Positions 43,070 to 53,567 are shown, counted from the stretch's first letter. The stretch is DNA of 64,000 nt from JAFECT01 sp036501825 (GCA_036501825.1 DASXZP010000015.1:6047-70046), one strand, 5' to 3'. Numbers and translations are program-made. The notes: generated from the letters alone by a model not told the origin.

Positions 43070-43498
43070 GTGAAGTTCCTCCTAGCACGTGGCGACCCCG
43101 GCTCCGCAACCAATGCGAGCAAGAACGCCGGTCTCTGAAAACGTCGATTTCTCGCCGTTTTTAGACCGGAATTCAACCCGCTTTAGTCATGGAATGTGAA
43201 AGTATCCGCCACTCCGGAACCTCAACGAACAGCGAACGTTGTTGTTCCACGCTGGGTCAGGCCAGCTTCACCGTACAATAGCAGAGCTTGCAACCAATCC
43301 CTTACCGGGCTTGGCTTTGCGGCCGATTGAAAAAATTTTGGTTACTATTGATATTGTAGAGCGAAAGTCGGGAACCCGACGGCAGTAACGGCTAAGCTGC
43401 ACCCAAGTTCCGGCGCCGTCTCGCCGATGTTGCCAATCGCGCTTCACGCGACTTTGACGCCCCGAACGCCTAGGCTGGCGCGAGGCAGGGAGGCGTCG
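43070..43498. other. 429-bp intergenic region, no gene
   Basis: Divergent promoters for the autotransporter and the secreted gene at 43499 must lie here. The stretch 43325-43365 is AT-rich. A 14-bp palindrome-like GTCGGG-AA-CCCGAC (~43367-43380) is the only clear structure. No gene or RNA motif was recognised. Confidence 0.5.
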
Positions 43499-44326
43499 AT
43501 GAAGCTGATTCCGCTGGTTGCCGGGCTTATTCTTGCCGCCGCGTCGCCCGTCGCCGCGGCGAACCTCTCCGACCCGGTCGCAGGCCATCCCGGCCTCACC
43601 CAGTTCGACCTCGCGAAGCTGGTCATCACCGACCTTGCCCCTGACGCCGAAGGCTCGGTCGGCGGCAAGTCGGTGGTTGCTTTCACCCACATCGAAGGCA
43701 AGGACTCGCGCATCGACCTGCCCGACGGGGTGACCATCAGCGGAATAGAGATCTTCCCGATGCCCGGCGACCGCTCGCGCGAGATCATGCTCATCGACTT
43801 CGGCGCACAGGAAGGCTACGTCGCGGACGCAAACCTGATGGCGTTGTTCTCGCTCGATCCCAAGCCGCGGCTGCTGGACGTGACCGAGGTCGGTAGCGAT
43901 CGCTTTGTTGCGGTGGAGACGCCGATCAGACTGCTGGCGCCGGATGCGCCGCTGCTGATGGTCGAGAGCGAGCACGACAACTCCAATCAGTCTTACCTAT
44001 CAACCGCCATGGTCACAGTGCGCGGCGACAAGTTTCGCTGGATCGACAGCGTGTTCACGTTCAACGAGCACCTGTGCAGCTATCAAAACTTTCAGACGAC
44101 GACCTATACGCCGCGTCCGGTGAAGGGTTCGCCCTACGCATCGATCGCCGTCCGCGTCGTGGATGAGACCAAGCTGACGCACGACGAGTGCGGTGACGAA
44201 ACCGCGCCGAAAGCCAGCCGGCGCGTGATCGAAACAGTCTACCGCTGGGACGCCGCAAAGCACGCCTTCGAGCCGAACAACAAGGCGCTGCAGCGGCTGA
44301 TGAACGAGAACACCAAGAAGTTCTGA
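43499..44326 (+). CDS. Secreted protein of unknown function
   Basis: 275 residues from ATG 43499, with GGGAGG six bases upstream. The signal peptide (MKLIPLVAGLILAAASPVAAA) is followed by FDLAKLVITDLAPDAEGSVGGKSVVAFTHIEGKDSRIDLPDGVTISGIEIFPMPGDRSREIMLIDFGAQEGYVADANLMALFSLD. Mixed beta strands are predicted, and two Cys are present (LCSYQ, DECGD). No family is recognised. It ends before a bidirectional terminator shared with a convergent gene. Confidence 0.75.
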   Translation: MKLIPLVAGLILAAASPVAAANLSDPVAGHPGLTQFDLAKLVITDLAPDAEGSVGGKSVVAFTHIEGKDSRIDLPDGVTISGIEIFPMPGDRSREIMLIDFGAQEGYVADANLMALFSLDPKPRLLDVTEVGSDRFVAVETPIRLLAPDAPLLMVESEHDNSNQSYLSTAMVTVRGDKFRWIDSVFTFNEHLCSYQNFQTTTYTPRPVKGSPYASIAVRVVDETKLTHDECGDETAPKASRRVIETVYRWDAAKHAFEPNNKALQRLMNENTKKF

Positions 44327-44342
44327 GCGCGGGTCATAGAAA

Positions 44343-44368
44343 AAGGCGCGCCGTCGCCGGCGCGCCTT
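44343..44368. terminator. Bidirectional terminator
   Basis: An 11-bp perfect stem AAGGCGCGCCG and complement, with a 4-base loop, flanked by AAAA on the left. It lies between the convergent genes ending at 44326 and 44389 and serves both. Confidence 0.8.
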
Positions 44369-44388
44369 CTGTCCGTCTGGACCTGGTC

Positions 44389-44700
44389 TCAGCCTTGTCC
44401 GCCGCCGGCGGCGCAGGCCTTGCGCGCGTCGCGAAGCTGGGCGATCTGCTCCGGCGAAAGGATCTTGGCCATGGCCGCCTGCCGGTCCTCGCCCTTCTGA
44501 CCGCTTTCGCGCAGCGCCTTCAGCTGGGCCTTCTGATCGTCGGTCAGCGGCGGGTTGAGCTTGGCCATCGCCTCGCGCATGCAGCCGCCACGGCCCTGGC
44601 CGCCACCCTGGCTTTGCATGTCCTGGGCGGAGGCGGCGGCGCCGATCGCGAGCGAGCCGGCTACGGCCGCGGCGAGGGCGGCCTTGAAGATTGAACGCAT
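44389..44700 (-). CDS. Small periplasmic Spy/CpxP-like protein
   Basis: 103 residues. Signal peptide MRSIFKAALAAAVAGSLAIGAAASA, then Gly/Gln-rich, then a helical segment with LTDDQKAQLKALRESGQKGEDRQAAMAKILSPEQIAQLRDARKAC. Two LTxxQ/LSPEQ-type motifs recall the periplasmic Spy/CpxP stress chaperones, though it is shorter. It ends in GGGQG. Confidence 0.65.
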   Translation of the reverse strand: MRSIFKAALAAAVAGSLAIGAAASAQDMQSQGGGQGRGGCMREAMAKLNPPLTDDQKAQLKALRESGQKGEDRQAAMAKILSPEQIAQLRDARKACAAGGGQG

Positions 44701-44828
44701 GTCTGGATTTCCCTTGTTCTCGACGCCCCCGTCGTGACGCCTCCCTACCGGCGCCGCAAGGCGGCCGATCCCCGTCTAATGGAGCGGCCGGCGCGATTCC
44801 GTCGCCGAACGCCGAAATGCCGCAGCGG

Positions 44829-45245
44829 CTACTCGGCCGAAGCGCAGATCTGGACCTGGGCCGGCAGGCCCCAGACCGCGCAGGGGAACAGGGTGAACTC
44901 ATAGGTCCCCGTCGCCGGCGTGATCATCTGGCCGTTGTTGAGCGACAGGCTCTGGTTCGATCCCTTCAGCGACACGTCGATGTCGCGCGCCGACTGGCGG
45001 GTGACCAGCCGGCCGTTCGAACCCATGTCCTGCTCGGCGCCCACGGCGGAGATCATCAGCCGCTGTCCGGCCTTGAACTTGCCGACGAACACCTCGGCCG
45101 TGCCGCTGTAGGCCCAGCAGGTGGCCCCGCGGTGGAACTGGATGTTGACGGTCTTGGGCGTGTTGCAGGCCGAGGCGTGCGCCTGAAGAACAACCCCGCC
45201 GACCGCAAGACCCGCGGCGAGGGCCGCGACGATGACTCGCTTCAT
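44829..45245 (-). CDS. Secreted protein of unknown function
   Basis: 138 residues with signal peptide MKRVIVAALAAGLAVGGVVLQAHASA. The mature part has four Cys residues (SACNTPK, ATCWAYSG, FPCAVWG and QICASAE) and a beta-rich pattern (VNIQFHRGATCWAYSGTAEVFVGKFKAGQRLMISAV), suggesting a small disulfide-bonded periplasmic domain. The ending TGTYEFTLFPCAVWG resembles pre-peptidase C-terminal (PPC)-type domains, but this is weak. Confidence 0.65.
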   Translation of the reverse strand: MKRVIVAALAAGLAVGGVVLQAHASACNTPKTVNIQFHRGATCWAYSGTAEVFVGKFKAGQRLMISAVGAEQDMGSNGRLVTRQSARDIDVSLKGSNQSLSLNNGQMITPATGTYEFTLFPCAVWGLPAQVQICASAE

Positions 45246-45311
45246 GATAACCCCCTTGAGATAACGCTGGTCTGGGGACCCTAGCGCCGCGCGGCGAACG
45301 CCGCCAGCCGC

Positions 45312-46463
45312 TTACTTGTGCTTTTCCGGCGGCGGCAGGGCTTTCACGTCCTCGACGATCGAAGCGATGGCGGCCTTGCCCTTGGCGTTCAGCAGCGGCG
45401 CGAGCTCATTGTAGGGAATGACCACGTCGCGCGAGCAGGCGGCCACCACGTGAGCAAGTTCGGGCCAGAACGCGAGACCCGCGCGCGTCGGATGCACACC
45501 CCAGAAATCGTCATTGCCCTCGAGCACGTCCTTGCACTCGCCCTTGTGCGTCCACCGGGCCGCCAGCATCTTTTTCAGCTTGGGTCCCGCTTCAGACGTG
45601 TTGGGGACGTCGGCGGAATGGGTGACGCCGTCGGCGGTGAACCATGACCAGGGATCGACGGCGGCGCCGGACTCGAGGTCCCAGAGCTTCCAGTCGGACC
45701 CGCTGTCGGGATGGGCGCCGCCGCAGAACTCTTCGTTGTCGTCCTCGCTGACCATCCAGCGCTTGCCGATCAAGGCCGGTTTCACGGTCTCGGTATACTC
45801 GCCGTCGCCGCCGAGCGAACCGGTCGCACCGGTGATGCACTCGACGTATTGCGCGGCGCCGGAGTCGCCCTTCTGGGACAAGGTCTTGGCGAGCTCGGCA
45901 TTGATGCGCGTCGCCTCCGGGTTTGTCGCATCCAGCGCGAAGCTCGCGATATGAACATCGAGGTGCGCGCCGACGTTCAAGGTGAGGGTGGTGTAGTGCA
46001 CGCCGTGGAGAACGCCCGGCTTGCGCGTTACCGTCGGCGCCTTGATGCGTGGCTGGGTGAACACGCCGCTTCCGCACGCCATGTCGGCATCGTCATCCTT
46101 GCCGAGCGGCACGCGCGTCAGCGCGATCGGCAGCTTCTTGCCCTTTCCACTCCACGTCCCGCTGAGCGCGCTGGGTTTCGTTGCGGTGAGCGTCCAATGC
46201 GGCGCGGCCTTGTCGGTGTTCTCGCCTTCGCTCCAGCTATTCTTCGGCGACGTGTCCGGATCGAGCCGGATCAATGTGAGATGGCCCATGTAGTAATAGG
46301 CGCCCGCGTTCGCGTCGCCTGCTTGGCCGAAACACGCGCGAATCTGCGTCGCCCCCAGCGTGCCTTGCCACACCCCCGACCACGCCGGCGGCGGCGCATC
46401 CGTCTGAGCCAGAGCGGCGCCGGCGAACAGACTTACGGCTGCGGCGAGGACGAACGTGCGCAT
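45312..46463 (-). CDS. Secreted protein of unknown function
   Basis: 383 residues from the ATG at 46463, the start that yields the signal peptide (MRTFVLAAAVSLFAGAALA). The N-terminal third is WSGVWQGTLGATQIRACFGQ, which resembles small beta-barrel secreted domains. The C-terminal part has CGGAHPDSGSDWKLWDLESGAAVDPWSWF, resembling the DUF3298/RsiV-type domain with its G(G/A)AHP motif. It may bind a glycan or enzyme. It lies on the same strand as the preceding two secreted genes. Confidence 0.7.
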   Translation of the reverse strand: MRTFVLAAAVSLFAGAALAQTDAPPPAWSGVWQGTLGATQIRACFGQAGDANAGAYYYMGHLTLIRLDPDTSPKNSWSEGENTDKAAPHWTLTATKPSALSGTWSGKGKKLPIALTRVPLGKDDDADMACGSGVFTQPRIKAPTVTRKPGVLHGVHYTTLTLNVGAHLDVHIASFALDATNPEATRINAELAKTLSQKGDSGAAQYVECITGATGSLGGDGEYTETVKPALIGKRWMVSEDDNEEFCGGAHPDSGSDWKLWDLESGAAVDPWSWFTADGVTHSADVPNTSEAGPKLKKMLAARWTHKGECKDVLEGNDDFWGVHPTRAGLAFWPELAHVVAACSRDVVIPYNELAPLLNAKGKAAIASIVEDVKALPPPEKHK

Positions 46464-46534
46464 GATGACCCCCTCAGTTCCCCGGCAGTTTAGCGCTGCG
46501 TGGCGTCTCCCGCCAGGAGCAAGGCTCAAGTCGC

Positions 46535-49500
46535 CTAGGCTTCCTCCGCGTTAGGTTCGGCGGAGCCGCCTGAAAGGGCGCCCGCTCCGCTCAGGATGTC
46601 GGCGCTGAGTGTTGGTCCCTCGACGATCCGCCGCAACAGGTCGTTCTGTTTCGGTTCGAGCGCGACCAGGCGGGTGAGAACGCGCAGGACGTTCAGGAGC
46701 TCGGTCGTGTATTCCGCCAGCCATTTGTCCGGTTGGATTTCACTGAGCTTCGAGGGCGGTCGCTTGTCGCCCATCGGCGGCTTGGAACGGTCCTTACGGC
46801 GATAGCTCCACCACTGACTGAGAACGCGCTTGCCCGAGACCTCGTAGTCCCAGACTTCGGGGGACACGTTGGCGACGTAGCCGGTCCCGATCTTCAGCCG
46901 GCGCGTGGAGGAGTCGTACGCCAGCTCGTGCGGCATCTCGTCGAGGGAGGCCGGCAAAACCCCTCCAGCGGGGATTGTTGGTTCAGCCGATGTTGGCTCT
47001 ACGCGCGGCGGCCCCGGCGGATGGCCCTCGGTGAATCGCTCCCCGAAGGTATGCAGCCAGATCACCTCACGACCGAGCGCAGCGGCCTCGTCGAACAATG
47101 CGCGATCTGCCGTGATGGGGATGCGCAACCCGGGTTGTCTCAGGTCTCCGCGAAAACGCTCGATATAGCCGGGTTGCGCAGCGACGGCGGCAATATAGGC
47201 CATGACGTCTTCGCCGCTCACCTGTCGGCCATAAGCGAGTGACATTTCGGACAGCAAACCGGGTGACACATTGGGTCGAGTTGCGGGAGCATCGGCCCAA
47301 AGAAAAATTGTGCGACCACCGAATGATCCCTTGTAGTGATGCAAATCTGGAATGAGGGCTGTGAATGTGAGCGCAGGTCCACCGTCGGGCGAGTGAGCCT
47401 GAAGAGCCGTCAGATAAAGTTGTTGCTGAGAATGAACCTTCCAAAGCGTCGGGTTTGCCCGGTTGATCAGTCGATTATCAGGAATGACCCACTGTCGGTC
47501 AAAAGAACGAAATCCGTAGCGGACGGGTTCTGCTACCGGGCTGCTGTCCTTCGCTACCGAAGTCGGAGGGTGCGCGTGATTTGCCAGTGGCTCTTTGACA
47601 ACCTTAGCAATGTTCCTGTCGCCGCTCATGTGCGGGTGGAATAGCGCCTCCTTGGTGGCAAGGTTTTCCTCTTCGGTGAGCCGTTTCCAGCGGCCCTTTA
47701 GCGATTGGGCGTCCGGTGCGATCACCCAGGTCCTACCGGTCATCACGCCGGAGCCATTGTAGAGGAACAAATCCTCCAACGCGGGAAAGGTGACCCAGTC
47801 CGCCGCGCCCGCCGGCAGGAATGGCGCGCGCCAGTCGCTTGGCGCTTCGATCCACCCGGAGTCCTCGAGTCCGATACGTGCGAGCGCATCGTATTTCTCG
47901 TCGCGATCGCCTTCGGGCAGGCTGCGGAAGCGTACCTTGGCCGGCGTCTCCTTGTCCGCGGCGGCCGGACGCGAGGCCATGACGATGCACACCGGTTGCT
48001 GCACGCCCTGGAAGATGCGGGAACTCACCGGCGGCTGATGCCCTTCCGGCGAACAATGGATGACCCATATCTCGTCCGCGTCGCGCCGCAGATCGGCGCG
48101 CATCTTCTGGAAGCCGGGGCCGTTGAGGAAGCCGGCTACGGTGATGAAACAAACGACGCCTTTGCGGCGGGTCCAGTCGTGCGCTGCTGTCTGATCCGTG
48201 CCGCCTCGGTAGGCTTCGCCGCCGAACACCTTCCACGCCGCCCAACGCCAGAAATAGACATAGAGGTTACGCAGATGCTTGGCGTGTGCGCCCACGCCCC
48301 ATTCGACCGGCGGCTGCCAGTCATCGAGCGGCGAGCGCAGGCCGGCGCCTCGATTTTCCACCCATCCGCCGTGGCCTTTGGCCTTCTCCTTGTACGGCGG
48401 GTTGCCCATCACGACGGTGATAGGTTCGTGCCGCTTGATCCGGTTGGCTTCACGGCGGCTTTCGGCGACCCCGGCCATGCTGGACGGAATCCACGCGGTT
48501 TCCTCGTCCGGATCGGCCAGAGTGTCGGTGATGTAGAGCCGCAGGTCCGCACCCAGCGCCTTCTGCAGCTCTTCGGTCGCGTCGCCCGCGCCCAAAGTGA
48601 CCAACTCGATAAGTTCGGCGAGCACGCGAAGCTGCGCGACCGCGAACGGACCGAATTGCAACTCGAAACCGATCAGGCGCGACAACGACGCGGTGATCGC
48701 CGCCGGAACCGCACCGGGGCCATCGCGCGCCTCCACGGTCGTACGAATCCGCTGGAGCACCCCCAGCAGGAACGTGCCCGTCCCGACCGCCGGATCGGCG
48801 AGGGTAACCTCCGGCGACGCAAGTCCATCGGCAAGATTGAAGCGTTCGGGCGAGCGTAGCGCCTCGTCGACCAACCGCACCATCGCGGTCACCACCTGCG
48901 GCGGGGTGTAGTAGGACCCGGTGCGCTTGCGCAACGCGGTATCGTACTCCTGCAGGAACAATTCGTAGAAGTAGAGCCACGCCTCGGGCTCCCCCTTGCT
49001 CAGGCGGTCCCAGTCCACCACGTCGAGCACGGCCGTCAGCGTCTTCAACGAGGTGTCCAGCGTGTGCTCGTCATCCACCTCTTCGGTCAGCAAACGCAGC
49101 GCTGATCCGATCAGCGAGTTGGAGCGCCGCAGGGTCTTCGCAGCCTCCTCGATGCCCTCGGCCAGCGAAATACGCCGCGCCCGCGCCATCAGCAGCCCGA
49201 AGGTCACCGCCTGCGCGTAGCCGTCGGCGAATTCTTCGTCGGTCGCGGCGGGAAACAACAGCTTGCGCCAATCCTCCGCGAGGTTCGTCAGTCCCGGCGC
49301 CTTGCGCTCGAGCTGCTCGGACACTTCGTCGCGCAACAGGCGGCAGAGTCGCGCGGTCGTTTCGGCGAGTTGTCTGGGCGTGCGCGGGGGGAGCGGGCTC
49401 CAGCCGAAGAAGGCGGTGAACAGCGCCAACAGCTCCGGCGGCGCAGTCAGCGCCTTTCCGGACGTCTCGACATCGCCACCCAGGGTGACGACAGGCATGA

Positions 49501-49954
49501 CGCGTTCGCCATCGCGCCAGAGACTGAACGCATTGCCGTCGGTGTAGATGATGTTTGGGAGCGCCTTCAGCTTCTCCCACTGCTCACGGTCGTGTTTGTT
49601 CTTGAATTTCGTAGGGTCGGCGCCCTTGCCGGGAGCCTTAGCCTCGATAAAGCCGATCAGCGCGCGGCGGCGCGTCACCGCGAAGTCGGGCCGGACCGTC
49701 AGGTCGGACAGTTTGGTCTCGCCGACCAGTTCGACGTCATAGCCGCCGAGGCCACTGAGTTGCGCCAGCGCTTTGACCAGCGCCACCAGGGGCGTCCGCA
49801 ACTGGTCCTCGGGCTCGCCGGTGATCGCCGGGTTGCTGAGCGTCGCCGTCGCGGCGGCTCCGAACGCGGAGACGGCCTGGGCAAATTGTTCAGAGTCGGA
49901 GGCGGTCACTGGGGATGACTGGGGCTCATCTGTGGACGGGCGATCGAGTCGCAC
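46535..49954 (-). CDS. Single-chain nuclease-methyltransferase (type ISP/IIG-like R-M enzyme lacking the helicase)
   Basis: 1139 residues from GTG 49954 (start uncertain; no ribosome site). N-terminal ~130 residues carry a PD-(D/E)xK-type nuclease core: Pro89-Asp90 in TVRPDFAV and Glu104-x-Lys106 in GFIEAKAPG. A gamma-class N6-adenine methyltransferase follows: GSYYTPPQVV (347-356), motif I DPAVGTGTFLLG (387-398), motif IV GNPPY (517-521). The C-terminal ~350 residues (FDRQWVIPDNRLINRANPTLW, SFGGRTIFLWAD, then IGTGYVANVSPEVWDYEVSG) match the type ISP specificity domain. True type ISP enzymes are ~1500 residues with a helicase between nuclease and methylase; no Walker or DEAD motif is seen here. 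It therefore may be a restriction enzyme of the IIG/MmeI kind or a solitary methylase. Confidence 0.87.
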   Translation of the reverse strand: MRLDRPSTDEPQSSPVTASDSEQFAQAVSAFGAAATATLSNPAITGEPEDQLRTPLVALVKALAQLSGLGGYDVELVGETKLSDLTVRPDFAVTRRRALIGFIEAKAPGKGADPTKFKNKHDREQWEKLKALPNIIYTDGNAFSLWRDGERVMPVVTLGGDVETSGKALTAPPELLALFTAFFGWSPLPPRTPRQLAETTARLCRLLRDEVSEQLERKAPGLTNLAEDWRKLLFPAATDEEFADGYAQAVTFGLLMARARRISLAEGIEEAAKTLRRSNSLIGSALRLLTEEVDDEHTLDTSLKTLTAVLDVVDWDRLSKGEPEAWLYFYELFLQEYDTALRKRTGSYYTPPQVVTAMVRLVDEALRSPERFNLADGLASPEVTLADPAVGTGTFLLGVLQRIRTTVEARDGPGAVPAAITASLSRLIGFELQFGPFAVAQLRVLAELIELVTLGAGDATEELQKALGADLRLYITDTLADPDEETAWIPSSMAGVAESRREANRIKRHEPITVVMGNPPYKEKAKGHGGWVENRGAGLRSPLDDWQPPVEWGVGAHAKHLRNLYVYFWRWAAWKVFGGEAYRGGTDQTAAHDWTRRKGVVCFITVAGFLNGPGFQKMRADLRRDADEIWVIHCSPEGHQPPVSSRIFQGVQQPVCIVMASRPAAADKETPAKVRFRSLPEGDRDEKYDALARIGLEDSGWIEAPSDWRAPFLPAGAADWVTFPALEDLFLYNGSGVMTGRTWVIAPDAQSLKGRWKRLTEEENLATKEALFHPHMSGDRNIAKVVKEPLANHAHPPTSVAKDSSPVAEPVRYGFRSFDRQWVIPDNRLINRANPTLWKVHSQQQLYLTALQAHSPDGGPALTFTALIPDLHHYKGSFGGRTIFLWADAPATRPNVSPGLLSEMSLAYGRQVSGEDVMAYIAAVAAQPGYIERFRGDLRQPGLRIPITADRALFDEAAALGREVIWLHTFGERFTEGHPPGPPRVEPTSAEPTIPAGGVLPASLDEMPHELAYDSSTRRLKIGTGYVANVSPEVWDYEVSGKRVLSQWWSYRRKDRSKPPMGDKRPPSKLSEIQPDKWLAEYTTELLNVLRVLTRLVALEPKQNDLLRRIVEGPTLSADILSGAGALSGGSAEPNAEEA

Positions 49955-50026
49955 TTTCGCGGATAGGGTCGAATCAGCGAGTTAAGGGGAGGTTCGAAGG
50001 CTTGGCGCCCAGGAGCGAGCCCCAGC

Positions 50027-50326
50027 ATGAGCGACCCGTCCCTGTTTCCCGACTCCCCCGACCAGCTCAGCCTGTTTGGCGTGGACGAGGAAGCGATGCA
50101 ACCTCCGGTGCGCCCGTTCGTGGCCGACACCGAACTGGTCCGGCGCCGCCTGCGCACGCTGCTGGATACGGCGCGTGGGGCAGCCGCAATGCCCTGGCCC
50201 GAGCGCGACGCTCGCATGTGGCAGACGGTTTTCCCGCAGATGGCCGGCTGGCTTCCCGACGAAGAAGCGAACCAACTCTGTTTCGAATTCATGCACGAGA
50301 TCGAGCGGCTGAAAGCGGCAGCCTGA
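50027..50326 (+). CDS. Small conserved-looking protein beside the nuclease-methyltransferase
   Basis: 99 residues, with AGGAG 11 bases upstream of ATG 50027. It starts with a Pro/Asp-rich segment (SLFPDSPDQLSLFGVDEEAMQ) and continues with a helical part RPFVADTELVRRRLRTLLDTARGAAAMPWPERDARMWQTVFPQMAGWLPDEEANQLCFEFMHEIERL. It is divergent from the large methyltransferase gene, 72 bp apart. I recall similar small proteins next to such genes in other alphaproteobacteria, but this is recollection and not a database result. It could be a regulator or accessory of the modification system. Confidence 0.7.
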   Translation: MSDPSLFPDSPDQLSLFGVDEEAMQPPVRPFVADTELVRRRLRTLLDTARGAAAMPWPERDARMWQTVFPQMAGWLPDEEANQLCFEFMHEIERLKAAA

Positions 50327-50401
50327 CGGACGCGCCAGCCTAGGGCGCCGGGCTTCGGCGGTACAGGCGGCGGGATCAGCGGGGTTGTGGGGCACGAGAA
50401 A

Positions 50402-50476
<75 letters not shown>

Positions 50477-50573
50477 CCCGCTGAGGGAACCGGGCGTATA
50501 GCGAACCTTATCCGCCGGGGGAAGCGCGAAAGCGCGGCTTGACCGGAGCCCAGGCCGCGGCTGAATAGCGCCC

Positions 50574-50732
50574 GTGAAAGACCCCGAACCGCCCAAAAAC
50601 AAGCCGTCGGCGCCCGGCCCGGAAAAGCGCCGCACTCAGACTCAGCGCGAAGTCGCCCTGGGCGAGGCGCTGCGCGCCAACCTTAAGCGGCGCAAGGCCG
50701 CCCCCGCCGGCGTGGTTCGCAAACCGCGTTAA
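50574..50732 (+). CDS. Small basic protein upstream of murA
   Basis: 52 residues from GTG 50574; the frame is closed by a TGA four codons upstream, so GTG is the only usable start. The product (VKDPEPPKNKPSAPGPEKRR, then TQTQREVALGEALRANLKRRKAA) is strongly basic with a Pro-rich N terminus and a helical Arg/Lys-rich C terminus. It lies 90 bp upstream of murA on the same strand. Small basic proteins in this position occur in related genomes. No ribosome site is clear, so some doubt remains. Confidence 0.55.
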   Translation: MKDPEPPKNKPSAPGPEKRRTQTQREVALGEALRANLKRRKAAPAGVVRKPR

Positions 50733-50822
50733 GACACTTCCCCTTTCGCCCGCCGCGCCGCCTGTTTAGATAGCCGCGGCCGCGCTCCGGCGATCCTCCC
50801 CCGGACGGCCCAAGGGACTTTC

Positions 50823-52111
<1,289 letters not shown>

Positions 52112-52115
<4 letters not shown>

Positions 52116-52600
52116 ACGAGCCCGGCGCGCCCGATCCGAAAAACGAAGCCCGGAGCGAAGCCTTACCCGGTCTGCGTCTGCTGGCCGAGGACGCGGACGA
52201 TCTGCAGATCATTTCCGCCGCCTTGCAGGATGCGGTGGCCAAGGTCGGCGACATCCACTGGGAACAGCGCGGGCGCATCCTGACCATCGAATTCAACCGC
52301 TTTCGCTGGGAGGCCGGCGGCAAACCCGAACGCGTGCGCACCGGCCTGCAGCTCGGCGGCGTCATGGCCGTGAAGGCGCGGCGTCTGCGCCGGGATGTGA
52401 AGGGCGCGGTGGTCGAACTGCTCGCCCTCGACTTCCTGCCGGGCGACGCGCCGGGCGGCGTGATCTGGTTCGAGTTCGCCGGCGGCGGCGATCTGCGCGC
52501 CGAGGTCGAATGCATCGACGCGGTAATGGCCGACCTGTCGCGACCGTGGCCCGCGCGTAAACAGCCTAATCACGGCCCGGTTTCGGGTTCCGGCGGGTGA
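52112..52600 (+). CDS. DUF2948 family protein
   Basis: 162 residues from ATG 52112 (ATGA overlap with murA). The central LRLLAEDADDLQIISAALQDAVAKVGDIHWEQRGRILTIEFNRFRWE is the hallmark of DUF2948, a family of alphaproteobacterial proteins usually found next to murA. Function unknown; the coupling suggests a link to envelope growth. The next gene overlaps by GTGA. Confidence 0.9.
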
Positions 52601-53064
52601 GCGATCCGCGCCTCGTCAAACTCGACCTCGATCCGCAGTCGGTGGGCGCCGCCGCGTCGGCCGACGCGGAGCACGACCGCCAGGTCGCGATCTTCGACCT
52701 GCTGGAGACCAACCGCTTCGCGCCGGCGGACGACGAGGGCGGACCGTATACGCTTCGCCTTGCGGTCGAGGACAACCGGCTGGTGTTCGATGTTTCGGGC
52801 CCCGGCTATGGCAAGCGGCACATGCTGTCCCTGACCCCCCTGATGCGGGTGATGAAGGACTACGCCCTGGTCTGCGACAGCTATTACGAGGCGGTCCGCG
52901 ACGCGACGCCCTCCCAGATCGAGGCCATCGACATGGGCCGGCGCGGCCTGCACAACGAGGGGTCGGACCTGCTGCGCCAACGGTTGGAGGGCAAGATCGC
53001 CCTCGACCACGAGACCGCCCGGCGGCTGTTCACCCTGATCTATGCGCTGCAGCGTCGCAGCTGA
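52597..53064 (+). CDS. UPF0262 family protein
   Basis: 155 residues from GTG 52597, overlapping the DUF2948 gene by four bases. The sequence VKLDLDPQSVGAAASADAEHDRQVAIFDLLETNRFAPADDEGGPYTLRLAVEDNRLVFDV is characteristic of UPF0262, conserved in Alphaproteobacteria near murA and arsenate reductase-like or infA genes. Function unknown. Confidence 0.92.
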   Translation: MSDPRLVKLDLDPQSVGAAASADAEHDRQVAIFDLLETNRFAPADDEGGPYTLRLAVEDNRLVFDVSGPGYGKRHMLSLTPLMRVMKDYALVCDSYYEAVRDATPSQIEAIDMGRRGLHNEGSDLLRQRLEGKIALDHETARRLFTLIYALQRRS

Positions 53065-53189
53065 GGGCCGGGCGGTCGCCTAATCGTTAAAAGTGTGTAA
53101 TGTTCACTGGCCGTGGGGGGAATCGGCTTCGCAATGCCGTGCCTCCCACGCTAAAATTCCTGATCGACTGCATCCTTAGGGAGTTTGTC

Positions 53190-53495
53190 TTGCGTATCAT
53201 CGCTATCACGCTCGCGGCCGCGAGCGCGCTCGCCCTCAGCACCGCCGCCTTCGCCGCGGACCAGGGCCAAAAGGCCGACGCCAAGGGGTCGACCGCCAAA
53301 CCGGATGACAGCTCGCGCATCATCTGTAAGGGCGGCGCCATGGGCGACCCGGACACGGGCACCCGCCTGCCGCCCAAGAAGGTTTGCCACACCAAGGGCG
53401 AATGGGACGAAATGGCCGCCCTGGCGCGCCAACAGATGGATTCCAACGCCACCCACATGCAGGGCACGCCGGGCGGCGGCAGCGGTCCTCACTGA
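53190..53495 (+). CDS. Small secreted protein
   Basis: 101 residues from TTG 53190, chosen because TTAGGGAG precedes it and the signal peptide (MRIIAITLAAASALALSTAAFA) begins there; a longer frame from ATG 53100 adds a 30-residue stretch. The mature part is polar, with CKGGAMGDPDTGTRLPPKKVCHTKGEWDEMA and two Cys. It fits the small secreted proteins with a single disulfide common in Caulobacterales. It is inserted between UPF0262 and infA, where other alphaproteobacteria often have a phosphatase gene. Confidence 0.7.
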   Translation: MRIIAITLAAASALALSTAAFAADQGQKADAKGSTAKPDDSSRIICKGGAMGDPDTGTRLPPKKVCHTKGEWDEMAALARQQMDSNATHMQGTPGGGSGPH

Positions 53496-53540
53496 CGATC
53501 GAGCGTCCCGCAAGGGGCGTAGACTATTCCAGGCTTCGGG

Positions 53541-53567
53541 GACGGGCGCGGGCAGCCGCCGCCCGTC
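53541..53567. terminator. GC-rich hairpin downstream of the small secreted gene
   Basis: GACGGGCG and CGCCCGTC form an 8-bp stem with an 11-base loop. There is no good T-run, so termination is uncertain. A short direct repeat CTGTTCGGGG follows at ~53572-53600. Confidence 0.4.
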
